The notes below the pieces were generated by a model. It saw only the letters and a list, made by a program, of their open reading frames with translations. It was not told the origin of the DNA and made no database searches. From positions 1 through 23,672 of the forward strand of contig JALTZH010000033.1 in NCBI GenBank assembly GCA_027051265.1: a stretch of DNA of 23,672 nt, in the 5' to 3' direction. Shown piece after piece: positions 13,422-22,094 of this stretch (positions within the stretch are counted from its first letter, which is position 1; every line of letters begins with the position of its first letter). The translations under genes and the position numbers were made by a program. The DNA comes from an archaeon. Its GTDB lineage: Archaea > Hydrothermarchaeota > Hydrothermarchaeia > JALTZZ01 > JALUTC01.

Positions 13422-14342
13422 TTATTTCGTTACAAAATCTAACCAGTCTAGATATCTCTCATCCTCACCTCTAACAATTTCATAGAACTTTTTTTGTATT
13501 TTTCTTGTAACATTACCTGGTGCTTTATATTCATAGGCATCTATCTGTCTTATTGGTGTTATTTCTGCAGCCGTTCCTGTAAAGAATACTTCATCGGCAA
13601 GGTATAAAAAGTCTCTCGTGATATCTGTTTCAATAACATCATATCCCAAATCTTTTGCAATCGTTATAACGGTATCTCTGGTTATACCCTTCAATATGCT
13701 CGCATGTTCAGGTGGCGTATATATGGTTTCATCTTTTACTACGAAAATGTTCTCCCCAGGCCCTTCTGCAACAAAACCTCTATAGTCAAGCATTATAGCT
13801 TCATCAAAACCCGATATTATTGCTTCGACTTTTGCTAATATGCTATTCGCATAATGTCCAGTACATTTAACATTCGGTGGTAGAATATTTGGCTCAATTC
13901 TTCTTACCGATGATATTTTAGCTCTTATTCCTTTCTCTATTCCTTCCTTACCTAAATATGGACCCCATTCCCAACATGCAATAGCAACTTCAACCTTTGC
14001 ATTTAGTGGGTTAAGACCCATTTCACCATATCCTCTGAAAACAATAGGTCTTATGTAACATTCATCGAGTTCGTTTATTTTAACCAATTCTTTACATGCA
14101 TGAGATAGTTGTTCCATTGTGTATGGAATTTTTATGAAATAAACTCTAGCAGATGCGAAGAGTCTTTCGATATGTTCTCTTAATCTAAAAATCGCTGGCC
14201 CATATTTTGTTTTGTAACATCTTATCCCTTCAAAAACACCGGAACCATAGTGTAATGAATGCGTTAAAACATGAATTTTTGCATCATTCCAAGGTACGAA
14301 TTTTCCGTTAAACCAAATGTATTTACTTTCCTTTATGGGCAT
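13422..14342 (-). CDS. ilvE: Branched-chain amino acid aminotransferase
   Basis: This is a PLP-dependent fold-type IV aminotransferase of 306 residues, the usual length. It makes or degrades Val, Leu and Ile with 2-oxoglutarate/Glu. The N-terminus has [24 protein letters not shown] and [10 protein letters not shown]. The PLP lysine is Lys159 ([11 protein letters not shown]), and Glu193 in [10 protein letters not shown] contacts the PLP ring nitrogen. [18 protein letters not shown] completes the IlvE signature, which distinguishes it from D-amino-acid aminotransferase and PabC. It has its own upstream AT-rich promoter region, with no ribosome site, so it may be leaderless. No other branched-chain biosynthesis gene is adjacent. 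Confidence 0.95.
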   Translation of the reverse strand: MPIKESKYIWFNGKFVPWNDAKIHVLTHSLHYGSGVFEGIRCYKTKYGPAIFRLREHIERLFASARVYFIKIPYTMEQLSHACKELVKINELDECYIRPIVFRGYGEMGLNPLNAKVEVAIACWEWGPYLGKEGIEKGIRAKISSVRRIEPNILPPNVKCTGHYANSILAKVEAIISGFDEAIMLDYRGFVAEGPGENIFVVKDETIYTPPEHASILKGITRDTVITIAKDLGYDVIETDITRDFLYLADEVFFTGTAAEITPIRQIDAYEYKAPGNVTRKIQKKFYEIVRGEDERYLDWLDFVTK

Positions 14343-14404
14343 ATTTAAATATATTTATTTTTTTTATGAACAGTTTGATAGTAATATCTTTAATTTTAAA
14401 TCGA

Positions 14405-15658
14405 TTAATTTGAGAGAAATATTTTTTTCAGTAACTCTATTGTTCTTCGATCCAACTCGGTAGCTCTATTTTTAAGATTTTCGACTATTGGATTTATTAT
14501 AGATTTGACCAATGCTTTTGAAAAATTATCCAGTATCTTTTTATCTCGATCACTTAGATTTTTAAGATAAGAATAAACTTCGTTTAATTCTTTTTGACGA
14601 TATTCCTCAACTTTTATATAAATTTGTTTAACCAAATCGTTTATGAGGTATTCGTAAAACTTCTTTATTAGAACATCTACTTCTTCATCGATTAATCTTT
14701 GTGCGCTTTTAATCTTCTCAATATTTTCTTTCACCAAATCGTTATACATGTTTCTTAAATTACTTATCGTTACCAATTCCACGTTACCCAATTCTTTGAC
14801 GTTTGGATCTATTGTTTTAGGAAAACCGAGATCCAAAATCACGAGATTTTTATTTATATTTGAAAGCATGTTCTTATTAATTATATATTTATCTGTATAT
14901 ATTGCTGATATTATGATATCGAATTCCTTCAACTTATCCTTTATCTCATCAAATTTAATGATCTTCGTGTTAAATTTTTCAGCCAATATTTTTGCTCTCT
15001 CATATGTTCTGTTTGATATTGTTATTCTATTTTTATCTCTTATCAATTTTAAGACCTGCCTAGCAACTTTACCAGCTCCTATAAGTAATATGTTTTTACC
15101 ATCTAAATTTATACCATTCCTTTTTAAATATTCAATACTTAAATTTGTTATTGAACAATCGAATTTAATGTTTTTCTTTATCTTCCTTGCAACTTTTATA
15201 GCTTTTTCAAAAACCTTTAATAAGAAGTCATCGATACATTTTTCTTTTTTTGAAAGTTCAACAGCATCTTTAACCTGTTTAAGTATTTCATCCTCACCTA
15301 TAGCTAAAGATTCGAGACCTGATGCTATTCTGAATATTCTTCTTATCGCCTCTATATTTGTTACAATGTTTATACATTTTATGACATCGTTCAAATTTAT
15401 TTCAATAGAACGTTCCTTTACGTTTTTTATAAAGTTATTTATAAACAATTCCAATAAATTGTGATGAACCTTTATATTTGTACTAGATACAAAAATTTCA
15501 ACACGATTACAGGTTTGTATTAAAACACAACCATCAACGCCATTTATTGTTTTTATTTCATGTAAAGTTTTTACAGGGTTTTTGAAGAAAAATAGCTCTA
15601 ATGTATCGAAATCCAAATTCTTGAACGTCACTCCTACATTAATTATATTTTTAAGCAT
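14405..15658 (-). CDS. hemA: Glutamyl-tRNA reductase
   Basis: This NADPH-dependent enzyme reduces Glu-tRNA to glutamate-1-semialdehyde, the first step of tetrapyrrole synthesis by the C5 pathway. It has 417 residues. The catalytic domain contains the nucleophile Cys50 in LIQTCNRVEIF and SGLESLAIGEDEIL. The NADPH domain starts with KNILLIGAGKVARQVL and has SNRTYERAKILAEKF. A long helical dimerisation domain rich in Lys and Glu forms the C-terminus. The ATG at 15658 gives a normal N-terminus and is preceded by a weak GGGAAG ribosome site. None of the later haem or corrinoid genes is next to it. An isolated hemA is unusual, since archaeal hemA is often followed by hemC, hemB or hemL. Confidence 0.95.
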   Translation of the reverse strand: MLKNIINVGVTFKNLDFDTLELFFFKNPVKTLHEIKTINGVDGCVLIQTCNRVEIFVSSTNIKVHHNLLELFINNFIKNVKERSIEINLNDVIKCINIVTNIEAIRRIFRIASGLESLAIGEDEILKQVKDAVELSKKEKCIDDFLLKVFEKAIKVARKIKKNIKFDCSITNLSIEYLKRNGINLDGKNILLIGAGKVARQVLKLIRDKNRITISNRTYERAKILAEKFNTKIIKFDEIKDKLKEFDIIISAIYTDKYIINKNMLSNINKNLVILDLGFPKTIDPNVKELGNVELVTISNLRNMYNDLVKENIEKIKSAQRLIDEEVDVLIKKFYEYLINDLVKQIYIKVEEYRQKELNEVYSYLKNLSDRDKKILDNFSKALVKSIINPIVENLKNRATELDRRTIELLKKIFLSN

Positions 15659-15685
15659 TTGTCTTCCCTATATATAACACATGTT

Positions 15686-15700
15686 TTTGTATATTTAAAT
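15686..15700 (-). promoter_or_regulatory. TATA-like box upstream of hemA
   Basis: On the minus strand ATTTAAATATAC starts 42 bp and ends about 31 bp before the hemA start codon. This fits a promoter with a very short leader. The intergenic space is only 57 bp. Confidence 0.35.
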
Positions 15701-15715
15701 TTTTTTAATATTAAA

Positions 15716-15940
15716 TCATTTAGATTTTTCTTCTTCCAATTCTTTTTCGATGTTTTTGAGCTCTTTCTCCATTCTCTTATCTTCTATACCTATCCAAAAT
15801 AAAATTATACCTAAAACTAGTAATATAGGGCCTAGCAATCCAAGTAAAACTTGAAGAAATGCTTTGAAAAATTTCAACGTGAGAAACCCTCCAATGGCTA
15901 ATAATACTAAACCCAAAAGCATTTCCTTTAGCCAGTCCAT
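15716..15940 (-). CDS. Small two-helix membrane protein, unknown function
   Basis: I do not recognise this 74-residue protein. Two hydrophobic helices rich in Leu, Gly and Phe (about 6-24 and 29-51) are separated by a short Lys-containing turn. A strongly charged, probably coiled-coil tail follows (about 53-74, repeats of Lys/Glu such as KRMEKELKNIEKELEEEK). With both ends likely on the same side, the tail should face the cytoplasm by the positive-inside rule. It lies between the thioredoxin-fold protein and hemA on the same strand with 56-57 bp gaps, so a common transcript is possible but not shown. Codon use is like its neighbours. The clean reading frame and plausible protein composition support a real gene. 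Confidence 0.6.
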   Translation of the reverse strand: MDWLKEMLLGLVLLAIGGFLTLKFFKAFLQVLLGLLGPILLVLGIILFWIGIEDKRMEKELKNIEKELEEEKSK

Positions 15941-15996
15941 AAATAATACAACTTTAATAATAAATTGAAAAATTCCTCTGATTTATTTAAATAGTG

Positions 15997-16551
15997 TTAT
16001 GAAACAGTTCCAGCATGACAACAGTTACTACAGGTAAAGTTTTTAGGCATATTAATTTTCCTCTCTATATGACAAGTATAGCATTGGCTTGGTCTATAAA
16101 ATTTATCACCAACGAATATTCTTATCGAATAGTTATACTCCTTTTCTATGAAGTCTTCTAAACCATAAGCTATGCTGTTAAAACCTTGAAAGACAATGTT
16201 TTTTTCTTTTAGCACAATTGTTGGTACAGCAAAACCGCCTGTCTTATTTAAGATCAACATCATGTACATCAGAGCATCTTTACTACAATTGTTTGGTGAT
16301 TTAACGTTACAATAATCCACGTTAAATTTGTCATCAAGATAATATATATATGGATTTATTGCTCTACAAAAAGGACAATCAGGATTATAATAATATATTA
16401 GTGTTATTTCAGGAATTTTTTCCTCCTGTTTTTCTATATCAATGTTATAAAACTCTATTTCTGATTTTTTTTCCTCAATACAAAATGATAATATGGTTAA
16501 AATCAAAATTATAAGCAATAAGACAAATCTCGGCTTCTTTTTTTGTAACAT
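15997..16551 (-). CDS. Membrane-anchored thioredoxin-fold protein with C-terminal CXXCH module
   Basis: This 184-residue protein has a basic N-terminus and one hydrophobic segment (about 9-24), then an extracytoplasmic domain. LSFC at 21-24 resembles a lipobox, but Phe before Cys is atypical, so a simple membrane anchor is more likely. The middle part is a thioredoxin fold with the redox motif C59-P-F-C62 (YYNPDCPFCRAINP) and a likely cis-proline in FAVPTI (Pro110). The last 30 residues hold C157-Y-T-C160-H161 and C174-S-N-C177-C178-H179. CXXCH is the c-type haem attachment motif, but the spaced double motif could also bind zinc or iron. An oxidoreductase for exported proteins or for cytochrome c maturation is possible. 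A short motif upstream is shared with amrS. Confidence 0.68.
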   Translation of the reverse strand: MLQKKKPRFVLLLIILILTILSFCIEEKKSEIEFYNIDIEKQEEKIPEITLIYYYNPDCPFCRAINPYIYYLDDKFNVDYCNVKSPNNCSKDALMYMMLILNKTGGFAVPTIVLKEKNIVFQGFNSIAYGLEDFIEKEYNYSIRIFVGDKFYRPSQCYTCHIERKINMPKNFTCSNCCHAGTVS

Positions 16552-16581
16552 AACATATCAATGGAATGTTAACGAAAAATT

Positions 16582-16607
16582 TTTTATCTCCTTCTTGCTT
16601 GCAAGAT
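16582..16607 (-). promoter_or_regulatory. Two-part upstream motif shared with amrS (copy A)
   Basis: On the minus strand the sequence is ATCTTGCAAG, eight variable bases, AGATAAAA, ending 30 bp before the start of the thioredoxin-fold gene. The identical two parts with the same 8-base gap lie upstream of amrS. The first part contains the palindrome CTTGCAAG. It may be a regulator site with the TATA box, or a piece of a dispersed repeat. Confidence 0.4.
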
Positions 16608-16625
16608 GTAGAAATTATAACTCTG

Positions 16626-16664
16626 ATCACCCTCTGCTCTGAAGAGTAGGGTTTTCATAGTGAT
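16626..16664. repeat. Imperfect hairpin between the thioredoxin-fold gene and the thermosome
   Basis: ATCA at 16626-16629 pairs with TGAT at 16661-16664. Inside, CCCT at 16630-16633 pairs with AGGG at 16648-16651, and CTC/GAG closes a TGAA tetraloop. It lies about 140 bp before the thermosome start and 75 bp before the divergent gene. It may be a structured leader, a regulator site or a relic. Confidence 0.25.
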
Positions 16665-16744
16665 ATTTGTATATTGTTTATAGTGTTATTAAATTATTAA
16701 TTCTAATAAATTTAATGCGGATAACTTTCAGGAGTGATGTGACG

Positions 16745-16794
16745 TTAATTTATAATTATTTTTTTAGAAAGATATAAATAATATATAAGAGGTG
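16745..16794 (+). promoter_or_regulatory. AT-rich promoter and ribosome site of the thermosome
   Basis: Two TATA-like stretches, TTAATTTATAATTA at about 16745-16758 and GATATAAATA at 16771-16780, precede a GAGGTG ribosome site at 16789-16794, seven bases before the ATG at 16802. Because the ribosome site must be in the mRNA, the upstream stretch is the better TATA candidate. I see no recognised heat-shock regulator site. Confidence 0.45.
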
Positions 16795-16801
16795 TTTTTG
16801 C

Positions 16802-18454
16802 ATGGCAACTGCAACTGGGGGTAAACCAATATTAATATTAGCTGAAGGTACTCAAAGATTTGTTGGAAGAGATGCTAGAAGAATAAACATTACCGCAGCC
16901 AGAGTAATTGCTGAAACAGTAAGAACAACATTAGGTCCAAGAGGTATGGATAAAATGCTCGTTGAATCTGGAGGAGATATAACAGTAACAAACGATGGTG
17001 CAACAATACTTAAAACAATTGAAGTTAAACATCCAGCTGCAAAAATATTGGTAGAGCTTTCTAAAACACAAGAAACTGAGGTAGGTGATGGAACTACAAG
17101 CGTTGTTGTTTTAGCTGGAGAATTGTTAAAATATGCTGAAGATTTACTGGATAAAAATATCCATCCAGCAATTATAATGAAAGGTTATAAAGCTGCGATG
17201 GAGAAGTCTTTGGAATTGCTGAAAAACTATGCAAAAGAGGTTAAGGTTGAAGATAAAGAAACGTTAATAAAAATTGCAGAAACAGCTCTTAACTCTAAAG
17301 CTTCTGGTATAACTGCAAAGGATAAAATTGCAAAACTCGCAGTTGAAGCAGTTGAATACGTTGCTGAAAAACTTAACGGAAAATATAAGGTAAACAAAGC
17401 TTCGATAAAGATTCAAAAACAAGCCGGTGGAGAAACTATCGATTCAGAACTTATACAAGGTATTGCCATTGATAAAGAAGTTGCTCATCCCTTAATGCCA
17501 AAAGTTGTTAAGAATGCAAAAATCGCCGTATTAGGATTTGAGCTTAAGATTAAAAAAACGGAATACACTGCAAAACTAACGATAACATCTCCTGATAAAT
17601 TAAAAGCGTTTATGGAACAGGAAGATAAAGAACTACAAGAAAAAGTAGAAAGATTGATAAAAGCTGGAGCTAATGTCGTTATCTGTCAGAAAGATATAGA
17701 TGATATGGCGTTACATTACTTAGCAAAAAACAATGTCCTTGCAGTTAAATCTGTCGATGAGAAAGATATCAAAATAATTGCTAAAGCAACTGGGGCTAAA
17801 ATATTAAAAAGCCCAAGAGATATTAGCTCAGAGGATTTAGGATATGCTGAACTGGTAGAAGAAAGAAAGTATGGAGATAAGAGATATGTGGTAATAAGCG
17901 GATGTAAAAACCCAAGAGCCGTTACTATCCTAGCAAGAGGAGGATCAGAGCATATAGTATCAGAAACTGAGAGAAGTTTAGATGATGCAATAAGTGTTAT
18001 AAAAGATATATATGAAGAGCCTTACATATTACCGGGTGGTGGAGCTACAGAAATAGAATTGGCAAAAGAGTTAAGAAAATATGCAAGAACTGTTGGAGGA
18101 AAAGAACAACTTGCTATAGAAGCTTTTGCAAACGCTTTAGAAATTATTCCAAAAACACTTGCAGAGAATTCTGGAATGGATGTTGTTGATACGTTATTGA
18201 AATTGAGGTCTGAACATGAAAAAGGAAATAGATATCATGGTATAGATCTATTTACGAAGAAAATTGAGGATATGTTCAAAGTAGGAATAATAGAGCCACT
18301 AAAGGTTAAGAAGCATGTAATTACAGGTGCTACAGAAACGGCAATCATGATATTAAGAATAGATGATCTTATAGCAGCGAAAGGTCTTTTCGAAGAGAAG
18401 AAGGAAGAGAAGGAGAAAAAACCTGAAGAAACACCACCTACACCAGAATTCTAA
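16802..18454 (+). CDS. ths: Thermosome subunit (group II chaperonin)
   Basis: This is an ATP-dependent protein-folding chaperonin of 550 residues, the full family length. The equatorial-domain ATP motifs are GPRGMDKML (45-53), the GDITVTNDGATIL segment (58-70) and GDGTTS (95-100), with LPGGGATEIELA near residue 413. The apical domain with its built-in lid lies in the middle. The C-terminus is a Lys/Glu/Pro tail (KKEEKEKKPEETPPTPEF) instead of the Gly-Gly-Met repeats of many thermosomes. Only one subunit gene is visible here; others may exist elsewhere. Its last 17 bases overlap the end of speD on the opposite strand, so the two transcripts are antisense to each other at their 3' ends. Confidence 0.97.
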   Translation: MATATGGKPILILAEGTQRFVGRDARRINITAARVIAETVRTTLGPRGMDKMLVESGGDITVTNDGATILKTIEVKHPAAKILVELSKTQETEVGDGTTSVVVLAGELLKYAEDLLDKNIHPAIIMKGYKAAMEKSLELLKNYAKEVKVEDKETLIKIAETALNSKASGITAKDKIAKLAVEAVEYVAEKLNGKYKVNKASIKIQKQAGGETIDSELIQGIAIDKEVAHPLMPKVVKNAKIAVLGFELKIKKTEYTAKLTITSPDKLKAFMEQEDKELQEKVERLIKAGANVVICQKDIDDMALHYLAKNNVLAVKSVDEKDIKIIAKATGAKILKSPRDISSEDLGYAELVEERKYGDKRYVVISGCKNPRAVTILARGGSEHIVSETERSLDDAISVIKDIYEEPYILPGGGATEIELAKELRKYARTVGGKEQLAIEAFANALEIIPKTLAENSGMDVVDTLLKLRSEHEKGNRYHGIDLFTKKIEDMFKVGIIEPLKVKKHVITGATETAIMILRIDDLIAAKGLFEEKKEEKEKKPEETPPTPEF

Positions 18455-18824
18455 TTTCTTTTTTGTTTATTATCTCACCAATTCCTCTTTTTATTTCGAT
18501 TCTTTTGACTTTTTTCGGTTTAAACTCTTTTACAATCAGTTCGTAAGCAATCTTTGCTTTTTTCTCATCTCCACATGTAAAGATATCAACCGCTATATAT
18601 CCATACTCTGGCCAAGTATGAACAAAGAGATGTGATTCAGCTAATAAATACAGACACGTTACACCATGGGGTTTAAACTGATGGTGTTTCGAATCAATTA
18701 CTGTGAGATCGGATTTTTTGACGATCTCATCAAGAATTTTTCTCACATTTTCTAATCTTGAAATAAGTTCAGGTTTACAACCATACAATTCAGCAACGAT
18801 ATGTAACCCCACTACTTTTTCCAA
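18438..18824 (-). CDS. speD: S-adenosylmethionine decarboxylase proenzyme, prokaryotic type
   Basis: This pyruvoyl enzyme makes decarboxylated AdoMet, the aminopropyl donor for spermidine and related polyamines. From the TTG at 18824 it has 128 residues. The proenzyme cleaves itself before Ser64 (LLAESHLFVHTWPE), which becomes the pyruvoyl group. Cys84 in DIFTCGD is the other conserved catalytic residue. The positions match the short class-1b enzymes of bacteria and archaea. In-frame GTG (18833) and ATG (18830) codons lie inside or against a very strong GGAGGTGAT ribosome site. The TTG four bases after it gives the typical N-terminus MEKVVGLHIVAELYGC. The gene faces and overlaps the thermosome by 17 bp. 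Confidence 0.94.
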   Translation of the reverse strand: MEKVVGLHIVAELYGCKPELISRLENVRKILDEIVKKSDLTVIDSKHHQFKPHGVTCLYLLAESHLFVHTWPEYGYIAVDIFTCGDEKKAKIAYELIVKEFKPKKVKRIEIKRGIGEIINKKEIRILV

Positions 18825-18827
18825 TGG

Positions 18828-18836
18828 CATCACCTC
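18828..18836 (-). promoter_or_regulatory. Strong ribosome binding site deciding the TTG start of speD
   Basis: GGAGGTGAT is the best match to anti-Shine-Dalgarno in the window. It contains a GTG and overlaps an ATG, so neither is likely the start. TTG at 18824 is four bases downstream. Confidence 0.55.
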
Positions 18837-18859
18837 CTTTATACATTTTTTGGATTAGC

Positions 18860-18895
18860 TAATTTATTAATTAAAATATAACTATATAAAAACAA
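18860..18895. promoter_or_regulatory. Divergent AT-rich promoter region of speD and the permease pair
   Basis: Between the divergent starts of speD and the NhaD-type permease, ACTATATAAAAAC at about 18881-18893 reads as a TATA box for the plus strand. AT-only stretches at 18860-18885 can serve speD on the minus strand. No dyad operator is evident. Confidence 0.35.
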
Positions 18896-18947
18896 TACAA
18901 GTGATTGAAAAATTTTTTACAAATAATATTGAATTTTACTATATAGT

Positions 18948-20246
18948 ATGGAACTTAACACCGTTCAGATAATTGTTTTACTGATATTTATTATAACATA
19001 CTTCCTTATTTTTACCGAAAGGTTACATAGAACGATTGCAGCATTAGCTGGCGCTGTTGTTCTAATGATTTATGGTAAAGTATCTGGTTTCTTAACTTCG
19101 GAAGATATCATAGAAATGATAGAATACGAGGTTATATTCTTACTTACTTGTATGATGATTATTGTCTCAGTATTAATGCGTACGGGTTTCTTTGAATTTA
19201 TAGCAATTAAAGCAGCAAAATATGCGAGAGGAGACCCATGGAAAATAATGATATACCTTGGATTCTTTGCCGGATTTATTTCGATGGTTATAGATAACGT
19301 AACCACTGTATTATTACTTGTTCCAGTAACTATTTCCATCGCCAAGACTTTAGGACTTTCACCAGTACCAATATTATTAGCTGAAGCGATACTATCTAAT
19401 GTTGGTGGTGTTGGAACATTAATAGGAGATCCACCAAACATAATGATCGCTGCAGCGACAGGATATACTTTTATGGACTTTCTAATCTATCTATTACCAC
19501 CGGTTTTAATATGTATACTTATTACAGCTCTTTATTTTAAATTCTACTATAGAGATTATTTAAAAACAAAACCGAAGAATATTCAAAAAATAATGCAGAT
19601 GGATGAGTATAAAGTAATAAAGGATCCAATATTAATGAAAAGAACCCTTATAATTCTTGCTGTAACAATTGCGATATTTACAATTCATCACAAAATAGGT
19701 TTAGAACCATTTGAAGTTGCTGCAATTGGTGCTGCACTAACATTACTTATCAACTTTAGAAGAGTTCAACATGATTTACATAAAGTTTTTGAGGGAGTTG
19801 AATGGCCAACACTAGTATTTTTTGCTGGTTTGTTTATAATTGTAGGAACCGTTGAAAAAGTTGGTATTCTCGAAATGCTCGCAGGTTTCTTAGTTGGATT
19901 TGTATATGAAAACTATATTCTCTCGAACCTTCTTGTTCTTTGGGGTTCTGCACTAGGTTCTGCAATCGTAGATAATATACCTTTCACTGCAACGATGATA
20001 CCTTTAATTAAACATATAGAAGAAGCAGGTGTCAATGTAGAACCCATGTGGTGGGCATTAGCTATTGGTGCGGGTTTTGGAGGAAATGGAACTCCAATAG
20101 GCTCTAGTGCAGGTGTTATAACTATTGGTTTAAGTGAAAAATTGGGATATAGAATAACGTTTAAGGAATGGCTTTTAGTAGGAACACCAACGATGATATT
20201 ATGTTGTTTGGTAGGTTCTCTATTTGTAGTGTTTGTTTATATTTAA
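18948..20246 (+). CDS. ArsB/NhaD-family ion transporter (ion transporter superfamily)
   Basis: This is an integral membrane permease of 432 residues with about 11-12 transmembrane helices in two inverted halves. Each half has the re-entrant signature of the family: IDNVTTVLLLVPV (about 115-127) and GGVGTLIGDPPNIMIA in the first, AIVDNIPFTATMIPL and GGNGTPIGSSAGVI in the second. The Asp-Asn pairs are typical of NhaD/P-protein/ArsB-like carriers. Members export arsenite, exchange Na+ for H+ or carry anions; the sequence does not decide. No arsenic-resistance genes are nearby. There is no ribosome site before the ATG. The second permease begins 49 bp after the stop, so the pair is probably one operon. 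Confidence 0.85.
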   Translation: MELNTVQIIVLLIFIITYFLIFTERLHRTIAALAGAVVLMIYGKVSGFLTSEDIIEMIEYEVIFLLTCMMIIVSVLMRTGFFEFIAIKAAKYARGDPWKIMIYLGFFAGFISMVIDNVTTVLLLVPVTISIAKTLGLSPVPILLAEAILSNVGGVGTLIGDPPNIMIAAATGYTFMDFLIYLLPPVLICILITALYFKFYYRDYLKTKPKNIQKIMQMDEYKVIKDPILMKRTLIILAVTIAIFTIHHKIGLEPFEVAAIGAALTLLINFRRVQHDLHKVFEGVEWPTLVFFAGLFIIVGTVEKVGILEMLAGFLVGFVYENYILSNLLVLWGSALGSAIVDNIPFTATMIPLIKHIEEAGVNVEPMWWALAIGAGFGGNGTPIGSSAGVITIGLSEKLGYRITFKEWLLVGTPTMILCCLVGSLFVVFVYI

Positions 20247-20295
20247 TAACTATAACAATTATTGTTTTATTTTATCAATAAAAATAAGATTATTT

Positions 20296-22092
20296 ATGGT
20301 CGAAGAACATGTGATTGAACGTAAAAGTTTACTTGCGTATAAAGGTGCATGGTCGACGGTTGCTTTTTTGGTTTTTGTTGCAATCGTTGCAGCTCCAACA
20401 CCTGAAAGTTTAATAAATATAGTTAGAGAAAACGGTTATGCTGAAAGAATGTTTGTTGAAAAAAATATCGTTGGTAATGCAGAAACATTTTTATCGTTAT
20501 ACTACAGAGGAAAAATAAAATTATCAGAAGAAGATAGAAAGAAGATTGATAAAATGCTCTTGGATAAAAGTAAAAAAGAAAAGTTAAAAATCATAGAAGA
20601 AAGAATATTAGCAAAGAGAGAGTGGAGAGAAAAAATAGTAAAGAGTGAAGCATGGCTGGAAGAAATTTCAAAGGAGGCAGCATTTAAAGCAAAAGTTGTA
20701 ATTGCTTTGGTTGCAATGGCAATTGTGTTCTTTGCTACAGAAGCAATACCTATAGGGGCAGCAGCCTTACTTATACCTCTAGTAGGATACATATTTAAAT
20801 TAGATGGTCCATCAGCTAGTGACATAGCAAAAAATTTCATAGGCGATGCGGCATTTTTTATACTTGGAGTACTTGCTCTTGGTTATGTTATTTCGGAAGT
20901 TGGCCTTCATAGCAGGATTGCTGCTTCGATACTTGGTTGGGTTTATGGTTTTCGAGGTCCAATTTTTGCAATAGCAATTATTATGCCTGTTCTTGGAGCA
21001 TTCATTTCTGCTCATGCTCTAGCAGCCTTTCTTACACCAGTAATCGTTAGTATCTATTATGCATCAGTAAGAGCAGCTAGTAAGTCTGGAAAAGTTGTTC
21101 ATGATCCTATATTAGCTAAAATGCTTCTTCTAACTTTAACATGGTCCATGAATGTTGGAGGTGTTGGATCTCCAGCAGCAGGTGCTAGAAATGCAATAAT
21201 GTTACAATACTTTGAAGACTTCGGTGTTCCGATGAGTTTTGCTCAATGGTTACTTTACGGTCTTCCTTTAGTACCGATACTAGGTCTTGCTGTTGGAATT
21301 TACGTATTAGCAGTATTTAAACCAAGAGTTAAAGATTTAACACCAGGAATTAAAGCAATAAAGGAAGAAATTAATAAAAGAGGGAAAATGTCAAAGAATG
21401 AAATACTCGTTGCAATAATCTTAGCGATAACATTGTGTCTATGGATTTTTGGAGAATTATTTGAAATAGGAGGATTAGGAGCAGCTTCTTTGTTTGCAAT
21501 GTTAGCACCAGTTTTCTTAAAGATTATACATTGGGATAAGATGCTTAAAGGGATTCCATGGGATGCATGGTTTGTATATATAGGTGCTCTTGGTCTTGGT
21601 GCTTTTATGAAAGAAACAGGTGCAGCTCTATGGATAGCAACTCAAGCAATAAATATGATTTCAGCTCTTACTAATCCTGAAGGCGTTGTGCTATGGATCT
21701 TTGCAAGTTTACTTAGCGGTATAATTACGAATTTCATGTCGGATGCTGCAACGACAGCATTACTTGGACCAATTACATTACCAATGGGAATATTAAGTCA
21801 GCACCCATTTGAGCCTTGGGCTGTAGGATTAGCAACGGCATTTGCAACGAGTTTTGCTCACTTTTTAGTAATAGGTACACCAAACAACGTAATAGTATAT
21901 GCTTTGGGAAGATATCCAGATACTGGAGAAAGAATATTAAAAGCAAGTGATTTCATAAAGTATGGTTTCGGTATATTTATAATAAGTTTAGTGATAACAT
22001 GGATATTTGGATTCATTCTATTGTTCAGTATAGTAGGATTTCCAGATGATATATTACAACGAGCAATGGAAAGTGTCCAAATAACAGATTAA
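20296..22092 (+). CDS. SLC13/DASS-family anion permease with a long N-terminal loop
   Basis: This is a permease of 598 residues related to the divalent anion:Na+ symporters. One transmembrane helix (about 17-37) is followed by an extramembrane charged segment of about 95 residues rich in Lys and Glu, then a 10- to 12-helix transport core. In the core, GGVGSPAAGARNAIM and ITNFMSDAATTALLGPI correspond to substrate and Na+ sites, and HFLVIGTPNNVIVYALG to the second glycine-rich loop. The first-half SNT-type motif appears as SAHALAAFLTP, so one Na+ site may be altered. Likely substrates are dicarboxylates, sulfate or other small anions. I chose the ATG at 20296; the longer frame from 20233 overlaps the upstream gene and adds unlike residues. 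Confidence 0.85.
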   Translation: MVEEHVIERKSLLAYKGAWSTVAFLVFVAIVAAPTPESLINIVRENGYAERMFVEKNIVGNAETFLSLYYRGKIKLSEEDRKKIDKMLLDKSKKEKLKIIEERILAKREWREKIVKSEAWLEEISKEAAFKAKVVIALVAMAIVFFATEAIPIGAAALLIPLVGYIFKLDGPSASDIAKNFIGDAAFFILGVLALGYVISEVGLHSRIAASILGWVYGFRGPIFAIAIIMPVLGAFISAHALAAFLTPVIVSIYYASVRAASKSGKVVHDPILAKMLLLTLTWSMNVGGVGSPAAGARNAIMLQYFEDFGVPMSFAQWLLYGLPLVPILGLAVGIYVLAVFKPRVKDLTPGIKAIKEEINKRGKMSKNEILVAIILAITLCLWIFGELFEIGGLGAASLFAMLAPVFLKIIHWDKMLKGIPWDAWFVYIGALGLGAFMKETGAALWIATQAINMISALTNPEGVVLWIFASLLSGIITNFMSDAATTALLGPITLPMGILSQHPFEPWAVGLATAFATSFAHFLVIGTPNNVIVYALGRYPDTGERILKASDFIKYGFGIFIISLVITWIFGFILLFSIVGFPDDILQRAMESVQITD

Positions 22093-22094
22093 AG

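Noticed and set aside
14748-15464. 238-residue Phe/Ser/Leu-rich open frame on the plus strand
   Set aside because: It is a mirror of the hemA reading frame, whose active-site and NADPH motifs are clear; the hydrophobic look comes from Lys/Asn-rich codons read backwards.
16480-16484. Lipobox (LSFC) in the thioredoxin-fold protein
   Set aside because: Phe before Cys is not accepted in known lipoboxes, so a lipoprotein call is not supported.
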